A stretch of DNA of 37,553 nt, from the NCBI RefSeq assembly GCF_011008945.1, contig NZ_WYCT01000030.1:1-37553 (forward strand). Reading direction: 5' to 3'. Each line of letters opens with the position of its first letter. Positions within the stretch are counted from its first letter, which is position 1. This document shows, piece by piece, positions 31,130 through 37,553 of this stretch. Origin of the DNA: Streptomyces harenosi. Lineage in GTDB: Bacteria > Actinomycetota > Actinomycetes > Streptomycetales > Streptomycetaceae. Under the pieces are notes generated by a model. The model did not search any database, was not told the DNA's origin, and saw nothing but the letters and a program-made list of their open reading frames with translations. A program made the translations under genes and the position numbers.

Positions 31130-31417
31130 TCACAGCTTCTCGAACGGGTCGTGTTCGGCGAGCAGCTTCTCCAGCCGCGCCTGCTCGACCCGGCTCACGA
31201 TCTGCCCGGCCTCCTGCCGGTCGCGGATGACCTTGGACAGGGTGAAGGCCGAGGTGACCAGGTACAGGACGGCGATGGCGAGGAAGGCGCGGACCCAGGC
31301 GTCGGCCTGGAGGCTGAAGATGCCGATCGCGGTGGCGGCCAGGGCGACCGCGAAGGAGGCGACGGCCTGCCCGTAGAAGGCGGCCGTGCTCTGCTGCTTG
31401 ACCGGAGTGTCGCTCAT
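31130..31417 (-). CDS. YiaA/YiaB family inner-membrane protein
   Basis: 95 aa from ATG 31417. GATGCT (minus strand, 31425-31430) ends 7 nt upstream, so a leaderless start is likely, and the ATG at 31429 is less likely. Two hydrophobic helices (AFYGQAVASFAVALAATAIGIFSL and VRAFLAIAVLYLVTSAFTLSKVIRD), joined by a short loop with QADAW, form the YiaAB two-helix domain. A charged C-terminal helix follows (RDRQEAGQIVSRVEQARLEKLL). No function established for the family. It probably has its own promoter and lies upstream of tetR on the same strand. Confidence 0.88.
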   Translation of the reverse strand: MSDTPVKQQSTAAFYGQAVASFAVALAATAIGIFSLQADAWVRAFLAIAVLYLVTSAFTLSKVIRDRQEAGQIVSRVEQARLEKLLAEHDPFEKL

Positions 31418-31476
31418 GGGCACCAGCATCGGCGGAGGCCGGCCGCGTCACATCCGCCGGGATACTCAGGAGGTAC

Positions 31477-32628
31477 TCAGAAGGCCGAGACCCCGGTGAG
31501 CGCCCGCCCGATGACGAGCTTCTGGATCTGGCTGGTGCCCTCGTAGAGGGTCATCACCCGGGCGTCGCGCAGCAGCTTGCCCGCCGGGTACTCGTCGATG
31601 TAGCCGTATCCGCCGAAGACCTGAAGGGCGTTGTTGGCGGCGCGGACGGCCGCCTCGGAGGCGAACAGCTTGGCCTTGGAGGACTCGACGGCGAAGGGCT
31701 GCCCGCGGTCGATCAGGTCGGCGACCCGCCAGGTCAGCAGCCGGGCGGCGTCGACGTCGACGGCGATGTCGCTGATCAGCTCCTGGACGAGCTGGTGGCC
31801 GGCGATGGCCTTCCCGAACTGCTCGCGCTCGCCCGCGTACCGCACGGCCGCATCCAGGGCGGCCTGGGCGATGCCGACGCAGCCGGCCGCGACCGACATC
31901 CGGCCCTTGGCCAGGGCGGACATGGCGACCGAGAAGCCCTTGCCCTCCGGCGCCATCATGGCCGACGCGGGAACGCGCACGTCCTCGAGGACCAGCTCGG
32001 CGGTGGCCTGGCCGCGCAGGCCGAGCTTGCCGTGGACGGTGCGCCGGGTCAGGCCCGGGGTGTCGGTGGGGACGAGGAAGGCCGAGACGCCCCGGTGGCC
32101 GGGGGCGTCGGTGGAGCGGGCGAAGAGCAGCACGACGTCGGCCCAGGTGCCGTTGGTGATGAACATCTTCGTGCCGTTGATGACGTACGTGTCGCCGTCG
32201 CGGACCGCGCGGGTGGACAGGTTGCCGGCGTCGGAGCCGGTGCCCGGCTCGGTCAGCCCGAAGCAGCCGACGTACTCCCCGGAGGTGAGCCCCGGCAGCC
32301 AGCGCCGCTTGTGCTCCTCGCTCCCCCAGGCGGCGATGGTCTTGGCGACCAGCCCCAGCGAGACGGAGACGATGCCGCGCACGGAGGAGTCGCCGCGGCC
32401 GAGTTCCTCGGTCACCAGGCAGTAGGCGAGGTGGTCGCCGCCCGAGCCGCCGTACTCCTCGTCGATGGTCAGGCCGAGGAAGCCGACGTCGCCCAGTTTC
32501 CTGACGATGCCGCGGTCGACCTCCTCCGCGCGGTCCCAGGCGACGACGTGGGGGGCGATCTCCCGCTCGACGAAGTCCCGGGCGAGCCGCCGGACGGCGG
32601 TCTGCTCCTCGCTGAGCTCCAGGTTCAT
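31477..32628 (-). CDS. Short/medium-chain acyl-CoA dehydrogenase
   Basis: 383 aa from ATG 32628. Standard ACAD layout: EEQTAVRRLARDFVEREIAPH; CFGLTEPGTGSDAGNL; INGTKMFITNGTWADVVLLFARS; LGLRGQATAELVLEDVRVPASAMM; ERMSVAAGCVGIAQAALDAAVRYAGEREQFGKAI-type helices; QVFGGYGYIDEYPAGKLLRDARVMTLYEGTSQIQKLVIGR with the catalytic Glu of YEGTS. FAD-dependent oxidation of a short or branched acyl-CoA (butyryl-, isovaleryl- or 2-methylacyl-CoA are all possible). It is divergent from the third tetR, and the 19-bp near-palindrome at 32686 lies between them. Confidence 0.94.
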   Translation of the reverse strand: MNLELSEEQTAVRRLARDFVEREIAPHVVAWDRAEEVDRGIVRKLGDVGFLGLTIDEEYGGSGGDHLAYCLVTEELGRGDSSVRGIVSVSLGLVAKTIAAWGSEEHKRRWLPGLTSGEYVGCFGLTEPGTGSDAGNLSTRAVRDGDTYVINGTKMFITNGTWADVVLLFARSTDAPGHRGVSAFLVPTDTPGLTRRTVHGKLGLRGQATAELVLEDVRVPASAMMAPEGKGFSVAMSALAKGRMSVAAGCVGIAQAALDAAVRYAGEREQFGKAIAGHQLVQELISDIAVDVDAARLLTWRVADLIDRGQPFAVESSKAKLFASEAAVRAANNALQVFGGYGYIDEYPAGKLLRDARVMTLYEGTSQIQKLVIGRALTGVSAF

Positions 32629-32685
32629 GCCGAGTCACCCCACACAGGACGGATGGCCGTAGCCACGCTTGAAAGGCGGACATTT

Positions 32686-32704
32686 AAATTAGCACTGCTA
32701 GTTT
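32686..32704. promoter_or_regulatory. 19-bp TetR-type operator between ACAD and third tetR
   Basis: AAATTAGCACTGCTAGTTT: nine-base arms with a single mismatch around a central C. It covers the -35 position for the tetR -10 (TACTAT, 32718-32723) and the probable core promoter of the minus-strand ACAD gene (TTAAAT/TAATTT region). This is a typical autorepressed divergent TetR site. Confidence 0.75.
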
Positions 32705-32730
32705 CTGTTCGCAGCCCTACTATGTGCGCC

Positions 32731-33375
32731 ATGGCCCGACCGCGCAAGCCCCTGCTCAGCACCGACCGCATCGTGGAAGCGGCCCGTGCCCTGGTCGACG
32801 CGGAGGGCCTCGCGGCCGTCTCCACGCGCCGGCTCGCCGCGGAGCTGGGGGTCAGCGGGCCCTCGCTCTACAACCACTTCCGCACCAAGGACGAGATCCT
32901 GGAGGCGGTCGCCGACTCGGTCAGCGCCCAGGTCGACCTGTCGATGTTCGAGGACGGCCGGGAGTGGCGGACCGCGCTGCACGACTGGGCGGTCTCCTAC
33001 CGGGCCGCCCTGCGCGACCACCCGAACATCGTGCCGGTCCTGGCCCGCGGCCCCGGCCGCCGCCCGGCCGCGCTGCGCCTGGCGGACGCCGTCTACGGCG
33101 CGATGGTCGACGCGGGCTGGCCCCCGGCGCAGGCCACGTCCATCGGCGCGCTGATGCGGTACTTCATCATGGGCTCGGCGCTCGGCTCCTTCGCCGGGGG
33201 CTTCGTGGACGACGCGAGCGCCTACGACCCCGCCGACTACCCGCATCTCGGCCAGGCCCACCTGCTGGCCGAGCAGCAGGAGAAGATCGACGAGCGGGCC
33301 TTCGAGACGGGGCTGACCGCGCTGCTGGACGGCCTGGCCCACCAGTACGAGCAGGTGAAGCGGTCGTCCGTGTAG
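32731..33375 (+). CDS. TetR/AcrR family regulator of the ACAD gene
   Basis: 214 aa from ATG 32731. TACTAT at 32718-32723 ends 7 nt upstream and there is no ribosome site, so it is leaderless. An upstream ATG (32722) overlaps the -10 and is rejected. N-terminal HTH: STDRIVEAARALVDAEGLAAVSTRRLAAELGVSGPSLYNHFRTKDEILEAV (in pieces, about 10-57). The C-terminal domain is the TetR_C_1-like type with WRTALHDWAVSYRAALRDHPNIVPVLARGPGRRPAALRLAD and FIMGSALGSFAGGF, resembling TetR(B)-fold ligand pockets. Divergent from the ACAD gene with a shared operator. Probably senses an acyl-CoA or related acid. Confidence 0.93.
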   Translation: MARPRKPLLSTDRIVEAARALVDAEGLAAVSTRRLAAELGVSGPSLYNHFRTKDEILEAVADSVSAQVDLSMFEDGREWRTALHDWAVSYRAALRDHPNIVPVLARGPGRRPAALRLADAVYGAMVDAGWPPAQATSIGALMRYFIMGSALGSFAGGFVDDASAYDPADYPHLGQAHLLAEQQEKIDERAFETGLTALLDGLAHQYEQVKRSSV

Positions 33376-33436
33376 CGGCGGCCCGCCCAGGACCCTTCGG
33401 TCCGCGCCGAACGGTCCGTGCCGCATGCTGGGGCGT

Positions 33437-34147
33437 ATGACCGAGGAGACCCAGGCGGCGGGGCTGGCACGGCTGGCCGCGCTCTTCGCCGACGAGACCC
33501 GGGCCGCCTGCCTGCTGGCGCTGCTCGACGGGCGGGCCTGGACCGCCGGGGAACTGGCCCGGCACGCCCGGGTCGCCGCCTCCACGCTGAGCGAGCACCT
33601 CGGGAAGCTGGTCGCGGGGGGCCTGCTCACCGAGGAGCGGCAGGGGCGGCACCGGTACGTCCGGCTGGCCGGCGCGCAGGTCGCCCAGCTCGTGGAGGAC
33701 CTGGCCGCGCAGGTCGCGCCGCGCTCCGCCGCCCCGCGTCCGCGCACCCTGCGCGCGGTGAGCGCGGGAGCGGCGATGGCCCGCGGGCGCACCTGCTACG
33801 ACCATCTCGCCGGGCGGCTCGGGATCGCCCTGACCGACGCGCTGACCGCCCGTGGACTGCTGCGCCAGGACACCGGCTTCGCGCTCACGGACGCCGGGCT
33901 GGCCTGGTTCGGCACCGCCGGCATCCCCCTGGACCGCGCCGGCCGCCGCCCCCTGGCCCGCGCCTGCCTGGACTGGACCGAACGCCGGCCCCATCTCGCG
34001 GGTGCCGCGGGAGCCGCGCTGTGCCGCCACGCGCTGGACACCGGCTGGTGCGTCCGCATCGGCTCGGAGCGGGCGGTGCGGGTGACGCCGCAGGGCGAGC
34101 GGGCGCTGTCCGAGCTGCTCGGCATCGAGGCGGAGGCGCTGCGCTGA
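33437..34147 (+). CDS. ArsR-type winged-helix regulator with C-terminal extension
   Basis: 236 aa from ATG 33437. CATGCT (33424-33429) ends 7 nt upstream, so it is probably leaderless. An in-frame ATG at 33425 lies inside that box and is rejected. ArsR-like DNA-binding domain at about residues 10-85: LARLAALFADETRAACLLALLDGRAWTAGELARHARVAASTLSEHLGKLVAGGLLTEERQGRHRYVRLAG (in pieces). The C-terminal 130 residues form a second winged-helix-like unit (GRTCYDHLAGRLGIALTDALTARGLLRQDTGFALTDAGLAWF) with several cysteines (C123-type, CLDW, LCRHALDTGWCVRIG). Metal or thiol sensing is possible. The ArsR metal box ELCVC is absent. No divergent target is evident. Confidence 0.86.
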   Translation: MTEETQAAGLARLAALFADETRAACLLALLDGRAWTAGELARHARVAASTLSEHLGKLVAGGLLTEERQGRHRYVRLAGAQVAQLVEDLAAQVAPRSAAPRPRTLRAVSAGAAMARGRTCYDHLAGRLGIALTDALTARGLLRQDTGFALTDAGLAWFGTAGIPLDRAGRRPLARACLDWTERRPHLAGAAGAALCRHALDTGWCVRIGSERAVRVTPQGERALSELLGIEAEALR

Positions 34148-34170
34148 ACCGGTGGGGCCAGGGGGCACGG

Positions 34171-34293
34171 TCAGCAGGCACACGCCCGGCGGGCGAGGAT
34201 CTCGATGGTCACCAGGGCGATGACCGCGAGCGCGGCGATGCAGCCGGAGACGGCCATCGATCGCAAGGCCCGTAGGCCGCGCGCTCTGTTCAC
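34171..34293 (-). CDS. Possible 40-aa membrane peptide
   Basis: ORF from GTG 34293 (VNRARGLRALRSMAVSG) with a basic head, one hydrophobic span (CIAALAVIALVTIEIL) and a cysteine-containing tail RRACAC. It would insert as a single-pass membrane peptide. No convincing ribosome site. It starts 5 bp from the hairpin at 34298. An alternative start is ATG at residue 13. Short length makes chance possible. Confidence 0.3.
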   Translation of the reverse strand: MNRARGLRALRSMAVSGCIAALAVIALVTIEILARRACAC

Positions 34294-34297
34294 GCGA

Positions 34298-34329
34298 AGA
34301 GCCCCGACCGCACGTACAGCCGGGGCTCT
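34298..34329. terminator. Hairpin at the edge of the accessory patch
   Basis: Nine-bp stem AGAGCCCCG / CGGGGCTCT (34298-34306, 34321-34329) with a 14-nt loop. It lies between the ArsR gene and the GntR remnant. Long loop, so only a moderate terminator candidate. Confidence 0.45.
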
Positions 34330-34330
34330 G

Positions 34331-34585
34331 ATGCCGATCACCGAGTTTTTCACCTGCGGCATGCGGACCGAGCACGAGATGCAGACGCTTCGCATGGGAG
34401 CCGGCGTGCCCGCGCTCCGCTACACCGGGCGCCACATCGCCGACGACGGACGGATCGTGGGGGTCACCCGCCCGATCGCGAGGCGGAACGATACGACTGT
34501 GGCGGACTTCGGGATCGACCTGGCGGTCCGATCAGGCGGAGGCGAGTCGTCCGGAAGCCGAACAGACCCGTGCCGACAGCTGTAA
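34331..34585 (+). pseudogene. C-terminal remnant of a GntR/UTRA regulator
   Basis: The frame from ATG 34331 to the stop at 34585 reads as the last part of a UTRA ligand domain: RTEHEMQTLRMGAGVPALRY, then ADDGRIVGVTRPIARRND and VADFGIDLAV. The helix-turn-helix half is absent, no Shine-Dalgarno precedes the frame, and the C-terminus trails into Ser/Arg-rich sequence. GntR/UTRA regulators of this kind are common on actinomycete integrative plasmids, so this is probably debris from an integrated element. Confidence 0.45.
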
Positions 34586-34760
34586 GCCCTGTGAGCAATC
34601 CACCCATGGCCGCACCGAGGACAGCCGCAACTCCTGCATCCACGGCGGCACTTCCGGCAGACCACGGGCCCGCCCCTCATGGGCTCAACTGCCCACTGGG
34701 CCAACGTGGATGGCGGTACACTGACCGCTCCTGTCGAGCCTGTAAGACCTGGAGGTCCGT
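34586..34760. other. 175-bp stretch without an identifiable gene
   Basis: Reading frames are open but unlike Streptomyces genes. The minus-strand frame has a Cys-rich run (VCRKCRRGCRSCGC) that may be chance or a worn zinc-finger remnant. The last 50 bp are the leader and ribosome site of the 86-aa gene. A TACACT box (34717-34722) could be its -10. Confidence 0.4.
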
Positions 34761-35021
34761 ATGGCTGATCAGCCCCTCAAGGCGCACTTCGCCGAGACCG
34801 TGACCCTGCCCGACGGCCGCAGGGTTCGTGTCAGTGCCTACCCTGACGGAAGTATCCGGTTCCGGGTGGACGGCCTGCCCTATGTGCTCACCGAGGCGTA
34901 CCTCAGTGGTAACCCTGAGAAGAACCAGGCGATCATGAAGATCTCTCCCGGCAAACAGGGCAGCAGCGCCTCGTACAACTACACCGAGTGGCTGCAGGCC
35001 AAGAACCAGAGCCCCAGCTAA
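34761..35021 (+). CDS. Small orphan protein, 86 aa
   Basis: ATG 34761 has an ideal Shine-Dalgarno GGAGG 6 nt upstream, and codon use is typical, so this is a real gene. The sequence (AHFAETVTLPDGRRVRVSAYPDGSIRFRVDGLPYVLTEAYL) predicts a small all-beta domain with repeated DG turns, followed by a Lys/Ser/Tyr-rich tail (KISPGKQGSSASYNYTEWL). No signal peptide, no membrane segment, no cysteines. I do not recognise a family. It lies in the patch of remnants between the GntR debris and the transposase debris, which fits horizontally acquired cargo. It might be a phage- or plasmid-derived gene. Confidence 0.7.
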   Translation: MADQPLKAHFAETVTLPDGRRVRVSAYPDGSIRFRVDGLPYVLTEAYLSGNPEKNQAIMKISPGKQGSSASYNYTEWLQAKNQSPS

Positions 35022-35031
35022 GGCTTGCTCG

Positions 35032-35480
35032 TCACTGATCTCGGACCTGGTGAGGGCAGGGCCGGCTGTGGTGCCGCCCGTCGGCCTGTCCGGCGAGGGC
35101 GAGGTTGTGCAGCCGGGCGATGCCGAGGACAGGGTGGTGGACGCCGTCGCCTGAGTCGGCGGTCGTGCAGGACCGTCCAGTCCTTCACGCGGGCGCAGGT
35201 GCGCTCGACGCGGGCCTCGACCTGCTGGTGCGAGCGGTCGTGCTCCTCCTTCCATTCCAGGAGCCCCCGGCCCTCGCGGCGGCGAAGCGGGACGACCGGC
35301 CCGATGCCCCGGTAGCCGCCGTCGACGATGGTCATCGTCTTGCCGACGGCGGCCCTGGCCCCGGACTCTCCCCCAGCCCCGGGAGTCGTGCCGGTTGCCC
35401 TGCAGAGGCCGACGCCTCCAGTAACCACGGTGCCGGCCAGGGGCAGGGCCCCCTTCCCGCACCTGCAGTCACCCAGTGGA
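35032..35480 (-). pseudogene. Transposase remnant (IS5-like DDE), 5'-truncated, two frameshifts
   Basis: The minus strand carries the C-terminal half of a Streptomyces IS5-like transposase. Three reading frames are needed. QGNRHDSRGWG (frame 1) continues as ESGARAAVGKTMTIVDGGYRG, then GLLEWKEEHDRSHQQVEARV and ERTCARVKDWTVLHD (frame 2), then DGVHHPVLGIARLHNLALAG to the stop at 35032 (frame 3). The first shift is an extra base in a run of five C (35370-35374), the second a missing base near 35150. No N-terminal half, inverted repeats or intact catalytic set. It is dead and marks past insertion next to the marR gene. Confidence 0.8.
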
Positions 35481-35488
35481 TCACCTGC

Positions 35489-35519
35489 TTGCTCTCAACC
35501 GAACTTGAGGTCATACGGT
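35489..35519 (+). promoter_or_regulatory. SoxR/MerR-type promoter of marR
   Basis: -35 TTGCTC (35489-35494), a 19-bp spacer, and -10 TACGGT (35514-35519). The 18-bp dyad TCTCAACCGAACTTGAGG (35493-35510) fills the spacer. E. coli soxS has the same layout: TTTACC, 19 bp beginning TCAAG and containing CTTGAGG, then TATACT. The overlong spacer is the mark of promoters activated by MerR-family twisting. soxR is encoded in this window at 29276-29767. Another MerR-family activator is the alternative. Confidence 0.65.
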
Positions 35520-35574
35520 CGCCCCACCTGCACGGTGTGCGGGCCCACACTGACGTACACGGAGGGGGCACCCC

Positions 35575-36042
35575 ATGACGACACAGCAGATCACCGACGC
35601 CGAACTCGCCGGACAGCCCGCCGCGTACTGGACCGGTGTCGCCTACGAGGCGCTCATCGCGTACACCCGTGCCCAGCAGGCCGAAAACGGCTACACCCAG
35701 CCGCAGTTCTGGCTGCTGCGCAACCTGTCGGCGAACGACCTCTCGCCCGACGGCGAGGGGATGACTCTGCCCGAGTTGCGGGAGGCAATGGCCTCCTACA
35801 TCCGTCCCGAGGACGACCTGGCAGCGGAAGCAGAGGAGCTCCTTGCACGCGGTTGGCTGACCGAGGACACCGAGGGCAGGCTGTGGCTCACCCCGGAAGG
35901 GGAAAAGGCCCGCGTCGACCTGGCCCGCAACGCCCCCGCTATCCGCGCCGCCCTCCACGAGGGCATCGACGACGCGGACTACGTCACCACGGTGAAGGTG
36001 CTCCAGCAGCTGATCCGGAACGCGGGTGGGAGGGTCGCCTGA
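35575..36042 (+). CDS. MarR-like winged-helix regulator
   Basis: 155 aa from ATG 35575, with GGAGGGGG about 7 nt upstream. MarR fold: dimer helix YWTGVAYEALIAYTRAQQAENG, then TQPQFWLLRNLSAND, LTLPELREAMASYIRPEDDLAAEAEELLARGWLTEDTEGRLWLTPEGEKARVDLARN (recognition helix and wing, in pieces), and a C-terminal helix VTTVKVLQQLIRNAGG. It is shorter and more acidic than many MarR proteins, and basic residues in the recognition helix are few, so DNA affinity is uncertain. Preceded by a SoxR-like promoter. If it is SoxR-induced, it would be a second-tier redox regulator. No target gene is adjacent. Confidence 0.85.
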   Translation: MTTQQITDAELAGQPAAYWTGVAYEALIAYTRAQQAENGYTQPQFWLLRNLSANDLSPDGEGMTLPELREAMASYIRPEDDLAAEAEELLARGWLTEDTEGRLWLTPEGEKARVDLARNAPAIRAALHEGIDDADYVTTVKVLQQLIRNAGGRVA

Positions 36043-36348
36043 TCGACCGCGAGCCCTGGGCAGAACGCCCCCGGCCAGATACTCGACCCGATCTCTGCGA
36101 TACAGCCCCTGGACGCACGGAAACACCTCCGGTCTCCGCGAGGTACCGGACGTACGAGAAGAACTGCGACTGTCAGGTTGCCGCGGATGACGACGTTGCC
36201 CGGGAGCACCCCGCCGGTGAGCTGACCGGACTTGTGGCGCGCGGCCCGGACCCCGGGGACATCCCGGCCGGACGGATGGTTGCCAACGGGCCATGCGCTG
36301 GCAAGGTCCGCCCGCCCGCGTCATGGCGCCGGGGGCTGCGGCACCCCG
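36043..36348. other. 306-bp stretch without a supported gene
   Basis: Open frames in several registers but no ribosome site, no recognisable domain and mixed codon bias. Possibly the worn right edge of the accessory patch. No hairpin until 36349. Confidence 0.45.
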
Positions 36349-36383
36349 CATGACCCCGGCGTCTCGGAGACGCCGGGGTCATG
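36349..36383. terminator. Strong terminator downstream of the alcohol dehydrogenase
   Basis: 17-bp perfect inverted repeat (arms 36349-36365 and 36367-36383). The practical loop is TCGGA with a 14-15-bp stem. It sits 57 bp beyond the stop of the minus-strand dehydrogenase. Confidence 0.88.
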
Positions 36384-36440
36384 GGGCGGACGGGCTCGGG
36401 AGCCGGCCGGTCCGGAGGCGGACGGGGCTTGGGGCGGATG

Positions 36441-37526
36441 CTAGAAGACGACCAGCGCCCGTCCGCCCTTGCCGGCCAGCATGTTCTCGAAGGCGGCCGG
36501 GATGCCGTCCAGGGCGATGCGCTCGGTCACGAGGGCGCCCAGGTCCAGGCGGCCGGCGCGGACGTGTTCGGCCAGTACGGGGAGGTCCCGTACGGGGTCG
36601 CAGTTGCCGTAGACGCAGCCGGACAGGGTCCGGCCCCAGTGGAAGATCTCCAGCGCGTTGAAGGTGACCTGCTGGTCCTTGCCGCCGATCCCGACGACGG
36701 TGGTGCGGCCGCCGCGCCGGGTGGACTCCCAGGCGGTACGGATGGTGGCGGCGCGGCCCACGCACTCGACGGCGACGTCCACGCCCTGCTTGCCGGTGAG
36801 GGCGCGGATCTCGCGGGCCGTGGTGTCGGAGGCGACGACGTAGTCGGTGGCGCCGGCGGCCCGGGCCAGTTCCTCCTTCCGCGGGGAGACGTCGACCGCG
36901 ACGATCTTCGAGGCGCCCGCGATGCGGGCCGCCTGGACGGTGGACAGCCCCACTCCCCCCACGCCGAACACCGCCACCGTCTCGCCCGGACGCACCTTGG
37001 CCGAGTGGTGGACGGCGCCGTAGCCGGTGAGGACGGCGCAGCCGAGCAGGGCGGCGTCGGTGAGCGGCACGCCGTCCGGGGCGGGCAGGACGCAGGAGGC
37101 GCGCACCACGGTCTCCTCGGCGAACGCGGCGACGTTCAGGCCGGGGTGCAGATCGGTGCCGTCGTCGGCGCGGCGGGCGTGCACGCCGGCGGCGCCCGCC
37201 AGGGCGTCGGCGCACAGCCAGACCTCGCCGAGCGAGCAGGGGTGGCAGACGCCGCAGGACGGCGCCCAGTTCAGGACGACGCCGTCGCCGGGCGCGACAT
37301 GGGTGACGCCCTCGCCGACGGCGACGACCGTGCCCGCGCCCTCGTGGCCGAGGACGGCGGGCAGGGGCACCCGCATCGTGCCGTTGGACAGGGACAGGTC
37401 GGAGTGGCAGACCCCGGCGGCGGCGAGCCGGACGCGGACCCGGCCGGGGCCGGGCTCCGGCAGGTCTATCCCGGTGATCTCCAGCGGGGACCCGGGGGCG
37501 GGGACGACGGCGGCGCGGACGGCCAT
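36441..37526 (-). CDS. Zinc-dependent alcohol dehydrogenase (MDR family)
   Basis: 361 aa from ATG 37526 with AGGAGAGGTG upstream, followed by its leader to the window end. Catalytic-zinc set: C40 in AAAGVCHSD, H61-E62 in VLGHEGAG, and the later cysteine in LLGCAVLTGYGA. Structural zinc cysteines C91, C94, C97 and C105 in CGVCHPCSLGEVWLC. Rossmann motif VFGVGGVGLSTVQAARIAGA with a following acidic residue (VAVDVS), indicating NAD+. The family covers class III-type and mycothiol/NDMA-dependent dehydrogenases. A medium-chain alcohol dehydrogenase for aliphatic alcohols is the safest reading. The direction and promoter extend beyond the right edge. Confidence 0.94.
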   Translation of the reverse strand: MAVRAAVVPAPGSPLEITGIDLPEPGPGRVRVRLAAAGVCHSDLSLSNGTMRVPLPAVLGHEGAGTVVAVGEGVTHVAPGDGVVLNWAPSCGVCHPCSLGEVWLCADALAGAAGVHARRADDGTDLHPGLNVAAFAEETVVRASCVLPAPDGVPLTDAALLGCAVLTGYGAVHHSAKVRPGETVAVFGVGGVGLSTVQAARIAGASKIVAVDVSPRKEELARAAGATDYVVASDTTAREIRALTGKQGVDVAVECVGRAATIRTAWESTRRGGRTTVVGIGGKDQQVTFNALEIFHWGRTLSGCVYGNCDPVRDLPVLAEHVRAGRLDLGALVTERIALDGIPAAFENMLAGKGGRALVVF

Positions 37527-37553
37527 GGTGGCGGCACCTCTCCTGACTGGGAG

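Noticed and set aside
36043..36348. Continuation of a plus-strand frame after marR (Asp/Pro/Arg-rich)
   Set aside because: No start or ribosome site, no motif, different frame bias from neighbours.

Overview
The window is chromosomal DNA from a Streptomyces-like actinomycete. The evidence is very high G+C with strong third-position GC bias, long antisense shadow ORFs, two chaplin genes (chpC and chpH, the surface-fibre proteins of aerial hyphae), a SoxR lacking SoxS, a DUF5703 protein, and a TTA leucine codon used once in a coding region. From memory, the order chpC-chpH ... gntR-gntK-gntP ... soxR matches the S. coelicolor chromosome arm around SCO1674-SCO1697. I could not check this by alignment.

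Layout. 1-4.3 kb: the 3' part of a degenerate RecD2-like helicase, an acidic-tailed conserved protein divergent from a DUF5703 gene, then chpC and chpH. 4.3-6.5 kb: an M20 peptidase, tRNA-Leu(GAG) and a YchJ/SEC-C protein. 6.5-9.4 kb: a gluconate module (GntR repressor, gluconokinase, GntP permease) closed by a 20-bp-stem terminator. 9.4-16.1 kb: an APC permease behind a TTA-containing gene, then a DMT transporter, NUDIX hydrolase, two DUF202 membrane proteins, a quinone-oxidoreductase-like enzyme and a His-rich metal-binding protein. 16.1-22.7 kb: an acyl-CoA module with a phosphotransferase/acyl-CoA dehydrogenase operon on one side and an SDR/acyl-CoA ligase/TetR operon on the other. These flank a LysR gene and a divergent 36-aa ORF. 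22.7-28.6 kb: a secreted NamZ-type muramidase, a secreted penicillin acylase family protein, a zinc-ribbon protein and a BKACE enzyme. 28.6-29.3 kb: a non-coding array of degenerate repeats of about 125-137 bp. 29.3-34.1 kb: SoxR, a MaoC hydratase, TetR, a YiaA/B protein, an acyl-CoA dehydrogenase, another TetR and an ArsR-type regulator. 34.1-36.3 kb: an accessory patch with a GntR remnant, a frameshifted transposase remnant, an orphan small gene and a MarR gene. 36.4 kb to the end: a zinc alcohol dehydrogenase.

Regulatory logic visible in the DNA. The three TetR genes each sit beside a different inverted repeat, and two of those repeats occur twice at places that suggest a small regulon. 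ATACCGAC-type sites precede both acyl-CoA operons, and TAAGC(G/A)NNCGCTTA-type sites precede maoC and the second tetR. A 19-bp near-palindrome lies between the second acyl-CoA dehydrogenase gene and the third tetR. The marR gene has a promoter with the spacing and dyad of SoxR/MerR-activated promoters, and soxR itself lies about 6 kb upstream. About ten genes have a -10-like hexamer ending 6-8 nt before the start codon and no Shine-Dalgarno, so many transcripts here are probably leaderless.

No complete insertion sequence, CRISPR array, rRNA or biosynthetic gene cluster is visible. All functional calls come from reading motifs, without database searches.
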